In this document: piece by piece, positions 54,455 through 63,015 of the stretch | Numbering within the stretch: position 1 is the stretch's first letter | Layout of the letters: each line of letters opens with the position of its first letter | Assembly: GCF_045038035.1 (NCBI RefSeq) | Contig: NZ_CP173427.1 | Coordinates: 2,604,001 to 2,668,000 of the forward strand | DNA length: 64,000 bases | Direction of reading: 5' to 3' | Source of the DNA: Paenibacillus_F chitinolyticus_A | GTDB lineage: Bacteria > Bacillota > Bacilli > Paenibacillales > NBRC-103111 | The notes under the pieces: generated by a model | What the model was told of the DNA's origin: nothing | The model's database searches: none | The model's input: only the letters and a program-made list of their open reading frames with translations | Made by a program: the position numbers and the translations under genes

Positions 54455-56184
54455 AGGGCGGCGGGTTAATCTCACAGGTGAAAGAACTCGTGTACTTAAT
54501 GAGATTCATGAGCCGCAGACGCAAAATTCATTACTACACGGGTCTCGGTATTACGGCGGTCAACCAGACGCTGTTTCTCGTTTCCTTCAGCCTGGTTGTC
54601 CAAAATCTGGTCAACTTTGCCGATTACCGCGATTCGGCCCTGATGTATCGCGCTTTCTACATCCTTGCGGGGGCCCTGCTGCTGGAAAATGTCATTTCCC
54701 CCTGGTTTACGTACTTATATCAGCGCAGCGTCGAATTTACGATTGTGGACGTTCGTGAGCGCCTTTACCGGAAATTTTGCCGGCTCCGGCCGAAATATTT
54801 GGAACAGACGCACCACGGAGACCTGATGTCACGGGTAAATAACGATGTGGCCGCGGTGGAACTCACCTTTACCAGCATTTATTTCATGCTGCTGCTGCAA
54901 GTGGTGTTCAGTGTTGGCTCCATCATTTCGATGGTGCTGATCGACTGGAGATTCGCCTCCGTTTCGCTGCTTGTTCTGCTTGTTTCTTTCTCGATCAGCG
55001 CCCGGTTTGCCCGGCAAATCCGTGTCCTTTCCGAGAAGTCGCTGCAAACTTTAGCCCGGATGACCGAAAAGTTTAAAGACTTTATCGGAGGCATTCAGCT
55101 CGTGAAATTGTTTCATATCCGTCCGGTTTATTCCCAGTACCGGAGCCTGAACGAAGAAGTGACCCGGCTTGCCGAGCAAACCGCAAGGAAGAACGGGCTG
55201 CAGGCCGCCGTCAACCATTTTGTCAGCTATGTCACGTTCTGCGGAATTATCGTCATCGGAAGTCTGCTATATGCTTACGGGCTGATCGGGATGGGAAGCG
55301 TTGCGGCGCTTGCCGTTCTCCAGATCAACCTGACCCATGCAATTATGAATTTCGGGACGGTGCTGTCTATGGCGCAAAATTCGTTAGCCGGCGCCCACCG
55401 GATCGAGGAAATTTTATCGGAGGAAGAAGAGCCGGAAAGGTTGGGATTGTCCGATCCCAAAAGGACTTCGGAGGCGATGGTGGAGTTCCGGGACGTGGAA
55501 TTTTCGTATCAGGCGGACAAAAAAGTGCTGTGCAGGATGTCCATGCAGGTATATCCGGGACAGGTCGCGGCTATCGTGGGCGCAAGCGGGAGTGGCAAAA
55601 GCACCTTGATCAAGCTGCTGCTCGGCTTCTATCCCGTGGACAGCGGGGAAATTTTGCTCGGCGGCAAACTCTTCGGCGCTTACACGCTGGACGAAATTCG
55701 CGGGCAGATCGCTTATGTGCCGCAGGAGCCGTTTCTGTTCAGCGGAACGATCGAGGAGAACATCCGATACGGCAACCCGCAGGCGACTGCGGAGGACGTG
55801 ATCGAGGCGGCCAAGGCCGCGTATGCCCATCATTTTATCGAGGAGCTGCCCGGCGGATATCAAACCCAGGCAGGGGAGCGGGGAGCGTCTTTGTCCGGCG
55901 GACAAAGACAGCGTATCGCGATTGCCAGAGCCATCCTGAAAAATGCCCCGATTCTGCTCCTGGACGAAGCGACGTCCGCACTCGACAACGAGTCGGAGCA
56001 CTGGGTGCAGCAGGCTCTGAACGAGCTGATGAAAGGGCGGACGACGATTTTGATCGCCCACCGCCTAAGCACGGTGGAGAAGGCGGATTCCATTACCGTG
56101 ATGAACCAGGGCACGGTTGTGGAGCGGGGAACGCACCGGGATTTGCTGGCTAAGGGCGGCTATTACGCGAGGCTGTACGGCTGA
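54451..56184 (+). CDS. ABC exporter half-transporter 2 (lipopeptide export)
   Basis: 577 residues from ATG 54451, preceded by AAGGAGG and overlapping the previous stop by 4 bases. Membrane domain with first helix TGLGITAVNQTLFLVSFSL, then an ATPase domain with Walker A GASGSGKST, YVPQEPFLFSGTI, signature LSGGQRQRIAIARAIL, Walker B ILLLDEATSALD and AHRLST. Both half-transporters keep the catalytic Glu after Walker B (LLLDE), so neither site looks degenerate. Together with the preceding protein it likely provides export and self-protection. A strong terminator follows, ending the operon. Confidence 0.92.
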   Translation: MKGGGLISQVKELVYLMRFMSRRRKIHYYTGLGITAVNQTLFLVSFSLVVQNLVNFADYRDSALMYRAFYILAGALLLENVISPWFTYLYQRSVEFTIVDVRERLYRKFCRLRPKYLEQTHHGDLMSRVNNDVAAVELTFTSIYFMLLLQVVFSVGSIISMVLIDWRFASVSLLVLLVSFSISARFARQIRVLSEKSLQTLARMTEKFKDFIGGIQLVKLFHIRPVYSQYRSLNEEVTRLAEQTARKNGLQAAVNHFVSYVTFCGIIVIGSLLYAYGLIGMGSVAALAVLQINLTHAIMNFGTVLSMAQNSLAGAHRIEEILSEEEEPERLGLSDPKRTSEAMVEFRDVEFSYQADKKVLCRMSMQVYPGQVAAIVGASGSGKSTLIKLLLGFYPVDSGEILLGGKLFGAYTLDEIRGQIAYVPQEPFLFSGTIEENIRYGNPQATAEDVIEAAKAAYAHHFIEELPGGYQTQAGERGASLSGGQRQRIAIARAILKNAPILLLDEATSALDNESEHWVQQALNELMKGRTTILIAHRLSTVEKADSITVMNQGTVVERGTHRDLLAKGGYYARLYG

Positions 56185-56240
56185 CAGACCCGGACCCGGC
56201 AGAAAGTTGTGTCCTATGCCCGCGCAGGGCAGAACATCCT

Positions 56241-56275
56241 AACCGCAGTCCGGTTAACCGGACTGCGGTTATTTT
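56241..56275 (+). terminator. Terminator of the NRPS/exporter operon
   Basis: Perfect 13-base stem AACCGCAGTCCGG/CCGGACTGCGGTT, TTAA loop, followed by ATTTT. Confidence 0.9.
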
Positions 56276-56417
56276 GCGTGCGGAAGGGAACAACTGTTGA
56301 AGAGCCGTTGGTATGTATATGCTAATCCGGACTGGAAGCAAAGCATGGATAATCCCCACCATACCGGTATAATGAGGGTACGAAAGTCGGGCGATACCGG
56401 ATCTGGAAGGTGATGAA

Positions 56418-57857
56418 ATGAACAAAGATTTTAAGCTGATGAAGGCGCTGACCGAGCTGCTGGATTCCGAAGAACGGTGGTTTACTTTCGGAGAGGCCGA
56501 AAGGAAGCTGGGCATATCGGACAAGTCCGTCCGGAAATTGGTGGAGGAGATAACGGCGCTTATGCCGGGCACAATGAGTATCGAAGTTTCCAGAGGCAAG
56601 GGCATCTTCTTCCGCCGCGAACGTCACGGACCGACTATCCGGGAAGTGCTTGTGGAGCAGTTCAGGCAGACATCTTATTACCGCCTCATGCACAGGTTGT
56701 TCATTTACGGAGGCCGGGCTTCTGCCGAGGAGCTGGCGGAATTCCTTTATATGAGCGCTTCGTCGTTTAAAAAATTCATTATTCAACTGAATCGGGAAGA
56801 TCTGCAGCCGTCCTGTCTGCGGCTCGCTTATTCTTCTCCTGCGCTTAAAGGAAATGAAATACACATCCGGTATTTTTACTGGAAATTATTTTCCGATTCG
56901 CACCCATATACAGGCTGGCCGTTCGCAGAGGTTGATTATCGGCAAATCCAGGAATGGATAACGGAATTGGAAGAGGAGCAAGGGATCGTTTATTTTCTGA
57001 ATGCCAAACGGAGCCTGATTTTCCTGATTGCCGTTACGCTGGAAAGAATCCGGCAGGGACATTCCGTTTCGGTAAGCCGGAAGCTTTACGACTGGGAAAA
57101 CGGCGCGTTCTATGAATCGGTCCGCCGTTTAGGCGGAAAGCTTGGACAAGAATACGGCCTGGACATTGCCGGGGAAGAAATTTATTTTCTGCAGTCGTTA
57201 TGCAGCCTGAGTCAATACCATTACCGGAACGAAAAGGAAATGGCCTTGGAGCAGGAAGCGGCTCTCCGTAGGAACGATGAGCCCAAATACCGGATGATTA
57301 ACAACCTTTTACCTTTGCTCATGGAAACCTTCCATTCGTTAGGTGCCGGCGACCGGTTTGTAATGGAAATGTGCGAGTTTTTCGAAAAGCTGATGATCGA
57401 TAATGCCATTCCCGAACTGATGGCGGTATCGAAAAGCCGGCTGATCGCCTACATGCGCCAGGAAGAGCCTCTTATTTACGAAGGGGTAACGGAGTGTATA
57501 AACCGGTGGAGCCGTGAATACCCCGCCGTATCGGTCAGCTCGTACCATCTCGTCAAGCTCGGTTTTATCGTCAGCTCCAATGTCCGGTACAAAAGCAAAA
57601 AGGCTTTTCTTATTATCGGTGAAGAGTTTTCCGTCCGTCATTATGTGGCCAACCGGATTAAAAGAGAGATCGGCGACGAGTTGACGATCGAAACTTCCAT
57701 CTTGCATGAACTAAGCGATGAAACCGTGCGTGAGCGTGAGATTGATTTTATTATAAGCACGATGCCTGTTGCGCTGAAAACCGTGCCCGCTGTGATTATT
57801 TCCGCCATACCGACGAAAAGGGACCTGGAAAACATCCGCAAAGAACTGCTTGAGTAA
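56418..57857 (+). CDS. Mga-like (AtxA/PRD-type) transcriptional regulator
   Basis: 479 residues; ATG after GGAAGGTGATGAA. Two N-terminal winged-helix regions (WFTFGEAERKLGISDKSVRKL near residue 20 and SAEELAEFLYMSASSFKKFI near 97) are followed by a long helical region of PRD type and a C-terminal EIIB-like domain (KKAFLIIGEEFSVRHYVANRI, then IDFIISTMPV). This order is that of the Mga/AtxA family, which couples transcription to sugar phosphotransferase phosphorylation on His residues. Conserved PRD histidines cannot be identified with confidence. A clear -10 element TATAAT lies at 56368-56373 with a poor -35. Targets might be the deoD-nupC genes just downstream or the NRPS operon upstream; neither is shown. 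Confidence 0.72.
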   Translation: MNKDFKLMKALTELLDSEERWFTFGEAERKLGISDKSVRKLVEEITALMPGTMSIEVSRGKGIFFRRERHGPTIREVLVEQFRQTSYYRLMHRLFIYGGRASAEELAEFLYMSASSFKKFIIQLNREDLQPSCLRLAYSSPALKGNEIHIRYFYWKLFSDSHPYTGWPFAEVDYRQIQEWITELEEEQGIVYFLNAKRSLIFLIAVTLERIRQGHSVSVSRKLYDWENGAFYESVRRLGGKLGQEYGLDIAGEEIYFLQSLCSLSQYHYRNEKEMALEQEAALRRNDEPKYRMINNLLPLLMETFHSLGAGDRFVMEMCEFFEKLMIDNAIPELMAVSKSRLIAYMRQEEPLIYEGVTECINRWSREYPAVSVSSYHLVKLGFIVSSNVRYKSKKAFLIIGEEFSVRHYVANRIKREIGDELTIETSILHELSDETVREREIDFIISTMPVALKTVPAVIISAIPTKRDLENIRKELLE

Positions 57858-57930
57858 ACGCTTGGTCCCGATTTCTCCGTATTCAACGGCTTTTATGTGT
57901 CTAGTTTCCGGCCCCGGATTCTTTTATGCT

Positions 57931-57963
57931 GTGGTTGAAAGCGGTTGCGAACCGCCGATCCAC
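57931..57963 (+). promoter_or_regulatory. Structured leader hairpin before deoD
   Basis: GTGG (57931-57934) pairs with CCAC (57960-57963), enclosing the inner stem GCGGTT/AACCGC with a GCG loop. It ends 11 bases before the AGGAGG ribosome site of deoD. There is no T-tract, so it is not a terminator. It could be an mRNA-stabilising stem or a protein-binding element. Confidence 0.45.
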
Positions 57964-57986
57964 GACAATCGAGGAGGAAACACAAC

Positions 57987-58700
57987 ATGAGTATCCACTT
58001 GGAAGCCCAACCCGGAGAAATCGCCGAACGCGTCCTGCTGCCGGGAGATCCGCTGCGCGCTAAATTCGTAGCCGAGCATTTCCTGAACGATGTGCGCTGT
58101 TATAACGAAGTGAGAGGGATGTACGGCTATACCGGGTTTTATAAAGGGGTTCCCGTGTCGGTTCAAGGTACCGGCATGGGAAATCCTTCGATGAGTATTT
58201 ACGTGACGGAGTTAATCCGGGATTACGGAGCCAGGAAACTGATCCGGATCGGCACTTGCGGCGCGATGCAAAAAAATATCCGGATCCGCGATCTTGTGCT
58301 GGCCCAGGCGGTCTCGACGGACAGCAACATGACGGACAAAATTTTTCATGGCTGCAGTTACGCCCCTACGGCCGATTTCGGCATGCTGACACAGGCATAT
58401 GAAGGCGCAAAGCGGAGCGGCGCCAACGTATTTGTCGGGAATGTATATAATTCCGATGAATTTTACCGCCAAACCCTAGACAGGCTGCATACGTTTATGG
58501 AGTTCGGCGTTCTCGCCGTCGAGATGGAAAGCACCGCGCTTTACACGCTTGCCGCCAAATACGGAGTCAAAGCGTTGAGCATTTTGACGGTGGGCAGCCA
58601 GCTTCTTACAAACGAACGTTCCGCGCACAAAGACAGCGAGCAATCTTTCAATCAGATGGCCGAAGTCGCCCTGCAGACGATTATTGAGGATGCCGTATGA
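57987..58700 (+). CDS. deoD: DeoD-type purine-nucleoside phosphorylase, catalytic pair altered
   Basis: 237 residues from ATG 57987, chosen because it follows GAGGAGGAAACACAAC; an upstream in-frame start at 57945 lies inside the leader hairpin. Family landmarks are LLPGDPLRAKFVAEHFL (phosphate site), YGYTGFYKGVPVSVQGTGMG, KLIRIGTCGAM and the ribose-contacting VEMESTALYTLAAKYG. However, where hexameric PNPs have TVSDH with catalytic Asp204, this protein reads TVGSQ, putting Ser at 204, and the paired Arg217 aligns with Ser. Phosphorolysis of 6-amino and 6-oxo purine nucleosides normally needs that pair. It may be a divergent enzyme with another substrate or a reduced activity. Overlaps nupC by 4 bases. 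Confidence 0.85.
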   Translation: MSIHLEAQPGEIAERVLLPGDPLRAKFVAEHFLNDVRCYNEVRGMYGYTGFYKGVPVSVQGTGMGNPSMSIYVTELIRDYGARKLIRIGTCGAMQKNIRIRDLVLAQAVSTDSNMTDKIFHGCSYAPTADFGMLTQAYEGAKRSGANVFVGNVYNSDEFYRQTLDRLHTFMEFGVLAVEMESTALYTLAAKYGVKALSILTVGSQLLTNERSAHKDSEQSFNQMAEVALQTIIEDAV

Positions 58701-59878
58701 AATATGCGGTAGCTTTGATCGGGCTTATCGTCATTTTGTCGCTCGCGTGGCTTGTCAGTTCGGATAAGAAAAAGATCAAGTACCGGCCGGTCCTCGTCAT
58801 GATTTCTCTGCAAATCATTTTAGGCATGGTTCTGCTTAAAACAGGCGTAGGCGAATTTCTCGTAAAAGGATTTGCGGACGGGTTTGCCAAGCTGCTCGGC
58901 TTTGCTAACCAAGGAACGGATTTTGTGTTCGGCGGGATCGTAAACGAAGGAATTCATTCGTTTTTCTTCCACGTCTTGATGCCTATTGTCTTTATGTCCG
59001 TCCTTATCGGAATCTTGCAGTATTACAAGATATTGCCTTTTGTTATCAAATACATCGGGCTTGCCTTAAGTAAAGTGAACGGAATGGGAAAACTGGAATC
59101 TTACAATGCGGTCGCTTCCGCGATTTTGGGACAGAACGAAGTCTTTATCTCTATCAAAAAGCAGATCGGGCTGCTGCCGAAAAACCGGCTCTATACGTTG
59201 TGCGCGTCCGCGATGTCGACGGTATCCATGTCGATTGTCGGTTCCTATATGACGATGTTGAAGCCGGAGTATGTGGTGGCCGCACTGGTGCTGAATCTTT
59301 TGGGCGGATTTATTATCGCATCGATCATCAATCCGTACGAGGTGAAGGCGGAAGAAGATATTTTGGAAACCCGTGAAGAATCGAAACAGACGTTCTTTGA
59401 GATGCTTGGCGAGTATATTATGGACGGCTTCAAAGTTGTCGTAATCGTCGGCGCTATGCTGGTCGGGTTTGTTGCTCTCATCGCCATGATTAACGGCATT
59501 TTCAGCGGTGTTTTCGGAATTTCATTCCAAAACATACTCGGGTACGTTCTTGCGCCGTTTGCTTTCCTCATAGGTGTCCCTTGGGAGGAGGCCGTAAAAG
59601 CGGGAAGCATTATGGCTACCAAAATTGTGGCGAATGAGTTCGTGGCTATGCTAGATTTTGTGAAAATTCAAAACGATTTCAGCGAACGTACCCGGGCAAT
59701 CGTGTCCGTGTTCCTAATCTCGTTCGCTAACTTCGGTTCAATCGGTACGATCGTCGGCGCCGTGAAAGGGCTGAACGAGAAGCAGGGCAACGTAGTGGCC
59801 GGATTTGGGCTGAAGCTCTTATACGGAGCGGCTCTCGTGAGTTTTCTGTCGGCGACGATCATAAGTATCGTATTCTGA
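58697..59878 (+). CDS. nupC: NupC-type concentrative nucleoside transporter
   Basis: 393 residues, start overlapping the deoD stop (ATGA). Membrane protein of the CNT family with N-terminal helices (YAVALIGLIVILSLAWLV), the conserved substrate-binding region GQNEVFISIKK in the middle, STVSMSIVGSYMTML, and a C-terminal repeat LISFANFGSIGTIVGAVKGL. It would import nucleosides with a proton or sodium ion. Coupling with deoD gives uptake followed by phosphorolysis, a common scavenging pair in Firmicutes. No terminator directly follows; the nearest hairpin is at 60046. Confidence 0.93.
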   Translation: MKYAVALIGLIVILSLAWLVSSDKKKIKYRPVLVMISLQIILGMVLLKTGVGEFLVKGFADGFAKLLGFANQGTDFVFGGIVNEGIHSFFFHVLMPIVFMSVLIGILQYYKILPFVIKYIGLALSKVNGMGKLESYNAVASAILGQNEVFISIKKQIGLLPKNRLYTLCASAMSTVSMSIVGSYMTMLKPEYVVAALVLNLLGGFIIASIINPYEVKAEEDILETREESKQTFFEMLGEYIMDGFKVVVIVGAMLVGFVALIAMINGIFSGVFGISFQNILGYVLAPFAFLIGVPWEEAVKAGSIMATKIVANEFVAMLDFVKIQNDFSERTRAIVSVFLISFANFGSIGTIVGAVKGLNEKQGNVVAGFGLKLLYGAALVSFLSATIISIVF

Positions 59879-60208
59879 TAGAGCCTCATCACAGCGGTTT
59901 TCAGGGATGATCAGATCCCTTGGATCGCTTCGATGGTCGAAAATTGCGTGCCGGGATTCACCGCCGAAGAAGCGAGAATTCACGCTCTAGCAGATCTCCT
60001 ATAAAAGAATACAAAACCACCGGCTGCGAAGTGCCGGTTAATCAGCCGGAAGCGATTTTACGTTTCCGGTTTTTCGGTTTTTGCAGAAAAGCGGCTCCCT
60101 CCGGCAGGGGCGGAATGGAGCCAAAAGCTGCTTATGGTCACGAATTTGGCTGGAACCCCATTCCTTTCCTTTAAGTTGTTGGCAGAAGGATCGGGAGGAT
60201 TTTTTTGT
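59879..60208. other. Region after nupC with a possible gene remnant
   Basis: From 59882 to 60003 a frame without start codon before ATG 59930 reads DDQIPWIASMVENCVPG and continues TAEEARIHALADLL to a stop. The composition looks like the end of a real protein, but no ribosome site or family is recognised. It may be the decayed tail of a deleted gene. The terminator at 60046-60074 lies just after it. Confidence 0.3.
60046..60074 (+). terminator. Rho-independent terminator
   Basis: CCGGAAGCG pairs with CGTTTCCGG (one G-T) around an ATTTTA loop, followed by five T. It probably ends the deoD-nupC transcript. Confidence 0.8.
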
Positions 60209-60313
60209 ATGGTATTCCGCATACAGGAACAGCTTTATTGCCGGGTATCCGAAACAGCGATTACGATACAGGAAGGCAAGACCATTCAGATGTTTAGGGG
60301 GATACAGACATGA
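60209..60313 (+). CDS. 34-residue ORF coupled to the HPr-like gene
   Basis: ATG at 60209 lies 10 bases after GGGAGG, and the stop TGA overlaps the ATG of the next gene (ATGA). The peptide starts MVFRIQEQLYCRVSET and ends MFRGIQT; it has no signal peptide and no recognised family. The ribosome site and the exact 4-base overlap argue for translation, perhaps as a coupling leader. Confidence 0.45.
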   Translation: MVFRIQEQLYCRVSETAITIQEGKTIQMFRGIQT

Positions 60314-60573
60314 AAAAGAAACAGATGGAGATGAAAACAAACGGCTTTCCCGTCATCCAGGCCAAGCTGTTTGCGCACAAGGCGGCGGAATACGAATCGG
60401 AGGTCCGGGTCGTGTGGGAAGAGAAAAACATTATCTCCGACGGAAAGAGCATTCTGGGCTTGATGGCCATGGAAGTCAAACAAGGCACACGGATTCTGCT
60501 TACGGCGGAAGGGACAGATGAGCAACGTGCCGTGGAAGAACTGGTGAACTGGCTGGAGACGTACCGGGGTTAA
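60310..60573 (+). CDS. HPr-like protein lacking the active-site His
   Basis: 87 residues, the size of HPr/Crh. The second half is plainly HPr-like: DGKSILGLMAMEVKQGTRILLTAEGTDEQRAVEEL, given here in two overlapping motifs (KSILGLMAM and GTDEQRAVEEL). Ser47 aligns with the HPr kinase target Ser46. In the active loop, where HPr has G-I-H15-A-R17-P-A, this protein has G-F-P-V-I-Q-A, so both His15 and Arg17 are gone. It cannot carry PTS phosphate but could be serine-phosphorylated, as is Crh of Bacillus, which has Gln at position 15. A regulatory partner role with CcpA is possible but unproven. It is 12 bases upstream of the chemoreceptor gene. Confidence 0.75.
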   Translation: MKKKQMEMKTNGFPVIQAKLFAHKAAEYESEVRVVWEEKNIISDGKSILGLMAMEVKQGTRILLTAEGTDEQRAVEELVNWLETYRG

Positions 60574-60585
60574 GGAGCGAAGTTG

Positions 60586-62661
60586 ATGGATACGACGAGA
60601 CAGATCCCAGGAGTTAAAGAAGCGGGGCTTACACGGTTGTTTCGGCAGGCGGCCCGGAAAGCGCGGCTTATCAGGACCCGGTTGATTGCGGCTTTCCTCG
60701 TCGTTCTTACCATTCCCGGTGTGCTGATCGCTTATTTCTCTTATCAGAGTGCGAAGAACGAAGTCCGGCAGCGGATTCAGGACTCCATTTATTATAATGT
60801 CGACCTTATCCGCGGGAATCTGCATGTCAGGCTGGCGGCCGCCGTAAGTGCTCTCCAGGGAGCCTCAAACGCCCTTGAGCGGCAAAATATCGTGAACAGG
60901 GGAGCCGTTCAAGCCGGGCTGGAGCAGCTGCTGCTCAGCGTGCCTGAACTGACGGAGGCTTCAGTCGTCACGCAGAGCGGAGAGGTCATCCGGCCGCTTT
61001 CCGGAGCCGCCGCATCCGCTGCGGAGCAGACGGATGGTAACCAATCCGGCTGGCCGGCACAGAGCCGGGAGAAGAAAGGCGAAGTCGCGATCGGAGACGT
61101 ACGGCTGAACCCGCAAAGCGGCGCGATGACCGTACGTCTTTCTAAAGCGCTTGCCGACGGAAGCGTCCTGTCGGGGACCCTATCCATGAGCGAACTCGCT
61201 GCGCTGATCAAACGGACCAAAGCCGGGGATACCGGTACGCTGGTTGTGGTGGACGCGCAAAATACAATCGTGGCGGGCTCGGGCTATGTGTTTGAGTCCG
61301 GATTTCTCCAGCCGGGCAAGCCGTTTCCCTTCGAAGTTTTGACGGCACACCCGGTTCCGGAGGAGAGGGACAGCGAACGGGCTATCGTCAAAGCGTTTAA
61401 GTATTGGGACGGTTTGGAGATGAACGTTTTTACGGGCACGGACCCGGATACACAGTGGAAAGTCATGGGGATCACAGCCTCCGCCGATTATTCCCGCGCG
61501 GCGAGGCCGATTCTGGATACGAGCATGCACGTTATCGCCGTTTCGATGATTTTGACGGGACTCATTATCTTTTCTATTCTCCGGATGCTGTTTGTTCCGC
61601 TGAAGCGGCTGCGTCAAGGGGCCGGAGCCGTGCGGGAGGGCGATCTAACACAAAGAGTCGGCATCTTCGGGACGAACGAATTAGGAGAATTGGCGGCGGA
61701 TTTTAACGAGATGACTCTCTCGCTTCAGTCCATGGTCACCGAGCTGAACGGAACTTCAACCGTACTTGCTGCTACCTCCGACACGATCAAAAAGGAAACC
61801 GAGCAGACGGAACGCTTGATCACCCGGGTATCCGAAACCGTTAAGGTTACGGCGCAAACGGCCGTATCTAGTGCGGAGGCTTCGCGGGAAACCTCGAAGG
61901 CCGTGGAAGAGATGGCAAGAGGTATCGGTTCCATTGCCGAGTCCGCGAACATGATTGTCGAATCCGCCTCCAGGACGGCAACCGATGTTGCGGCCGGCAG
62001 CAGAACGGTACTCCATGTACAGGAACAGATGAACCGGATATTGGATGCGGTTCTGATCTCGTCTGAAATGACGGCCGACTTATCCAAGCTTTCTGAAGAA
62101 ACGAAGCAGCTCAACGATGCCATCTCCGACATGGCGAGCCGGACCAGTCTGCTGGCCTTGAACGCGTCGATTGAAGCTTCCAGGGCCGGGGAGCACGGAC
62201 GCGGATTCGCGGTCGTGGCGGCAGAGGTCCGCAAGTTGTCCGAGCAGTCCGGAAGAACCGCCGAGGACATCCGGGAATCGCTCGGCCAAATGTTCGGACT
62301 TATCGAGCGGCTTGCGTCGCATACAAACGATCAAGTGAAAAACCGGGTGGGAGAAGGCATCCGTTCAAGCGGGGAAGCATCGGCGGCCTTCCGCAGCATC
62401 GAGCGTTCGACGGCAAGCATTGCGGAGCAGATTCGGGAGATTTCGGCGGCTTCCGAGCAAATTGCCGCCGATACGGAGCAAGTCTCCGCATCGACGGCCG
62501 AACTGTCCGCGCTTTCCTCCAAATCGGCGGAGGGAGCGCAAGTTACCGCGGAGGCGGTAGAGCGTCAGATGGAAGCTGTCCGGAACATTCATTCGTCGGC
62601 GCAGCTTCTGTCGGAGCGTTACGCCGATTTGCAGCGGCTCGTGAACCGGTTCAAGCTGTAG
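60586..62661 (+). CDS. Methyl-accepting chemotaxis protein
   Basis: 691 residues from ATG 60586, 8 bases after AAGGAG; TTG 60583 is a less likely start. The N-terminus has a cytosolic stretch rich in Arg, a first membrane helix LIAAFLVVLTIPGVLIAYFS, an external sensor domain of about 280 residues (dCache-like pattern, with GTLVVVDAQNTIVAGSG), a second membrane helix ISMILTGLIIF-like around residue 320, then HAMP and the long signalling coiled coil. The hairpin tip reads SLLALNASIEASRAGEHGRG, the kinase-control core of chemoreceptors. A ligand cannot be named. Position after the HPr-like gene suggests a shared transcript. Confidence 0.9.
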   Translation: MDTTRQIPGVKEAGLTRLFRQAARKARLIRTRLIAAFLVVLTIPGVLIAYFSYQSAKNEVRQRIQDSIYYNVDLIRGNLHVRLAAAVSALQGASNALERQNIVNRGAVQAGLEQLLLSVPELTEASVVTQSGEVIRPLSGAAASAAEQTDGNQSGWPAQSREKKGEVAIGDVRLNPQSGAMTVRLSKALADGSVLSGTLSMSELAALIKRTKAGDTGTLVVVDAQNTIVAGSGYVFESGFLQPGKPFPFEVLTAHPVPEERDSERAIVKAFKYWDGLEMNVFTGTDPDTQWKVMGITASADYSRAARPILDTSMHVIAVSMILTGLIIFSILRMLFVPLKRLRQGAGAVREGDLTQRVGIFGTNELGELAADFNEMTLSLQSMVTELNGTSTVLAATSDTIKKETEQTERLITRVSETVKVTAQTAVSSAEASRETSKAVEEMARGIGSIAESANMIVESASRTATDVAAGSRTVLHVQEQMNRILDAVLISSEMTADLSKLSEETKQLNDAISDMASRTSLLALNASIEASRAGEHGRGFAVVAAEVRKLSEQSGRTAEDIRESLGQMFGLIERLASHTNDQVKNRVGEGIRSSGEASAAFRSIERSTASIAEQIREISAASEQIAADTEQVSASTAELSALSSKSAEGAQVTAEAVERQMEAVRNIHSSAQLLSERYADLQRLVNRFKL

Positions 62662-63015
62662 CCGGTCCTGCTTGTGACAATGGAGCCTGGCGTGGGGCTC
62701 GACCGGCCGCCGTGCAGCGCCGAACGCGCACATGGATTCGTGCGCGTCGGAAAGGTTAGCGGGCTTACTCGAGCCGGAACGAGCGCCTCTCCTCCCGATA
62801 ACAGCCGAGCGCCGTCCAACTTGCTTGCTCGGATTGGACCAACCCCTTTCCTTACTCAACATAAAAGCAGACCCGCATTAGTGGTGCGGGTCTGCTTTTC
62901 GTTTCTTAAATCCTGCCGGCCGGCATTTCGGACAGCCAACTGCCTGAGCAATCTGTGAGCAAACTGTACAGTCTGCAAGGGCCGATAAACCGAACGGCAC
63001 GCGCATTTTCTGCGG
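62662..63015. other. Intergenic region between converging MCP and IclR genes
   Basis: About 350 bases with no supported gene; its one clear element is the bidirectional terminator at 62863-62899. Confidence 0.55.
62863..62899. terminator. Bidirectional terminator
   Basis: Perfect 15-base arms AAAAGCAGACCCGCA (62863-62877) and TGCGGGTCTGCTTTT (62885-62899) give a GC-rich stem with a T-run on either strand. It serves the plus-strand chemoreceptor gene and the minus-strand IclR gene. Confidence 0.92.

Noticed and set aside
57945..57986. Upstream start for deoD
   Set aside because: The extra residues are encoded by the leader hairpin and lack a ribosome site; the start at 57987 gives the standard family length.
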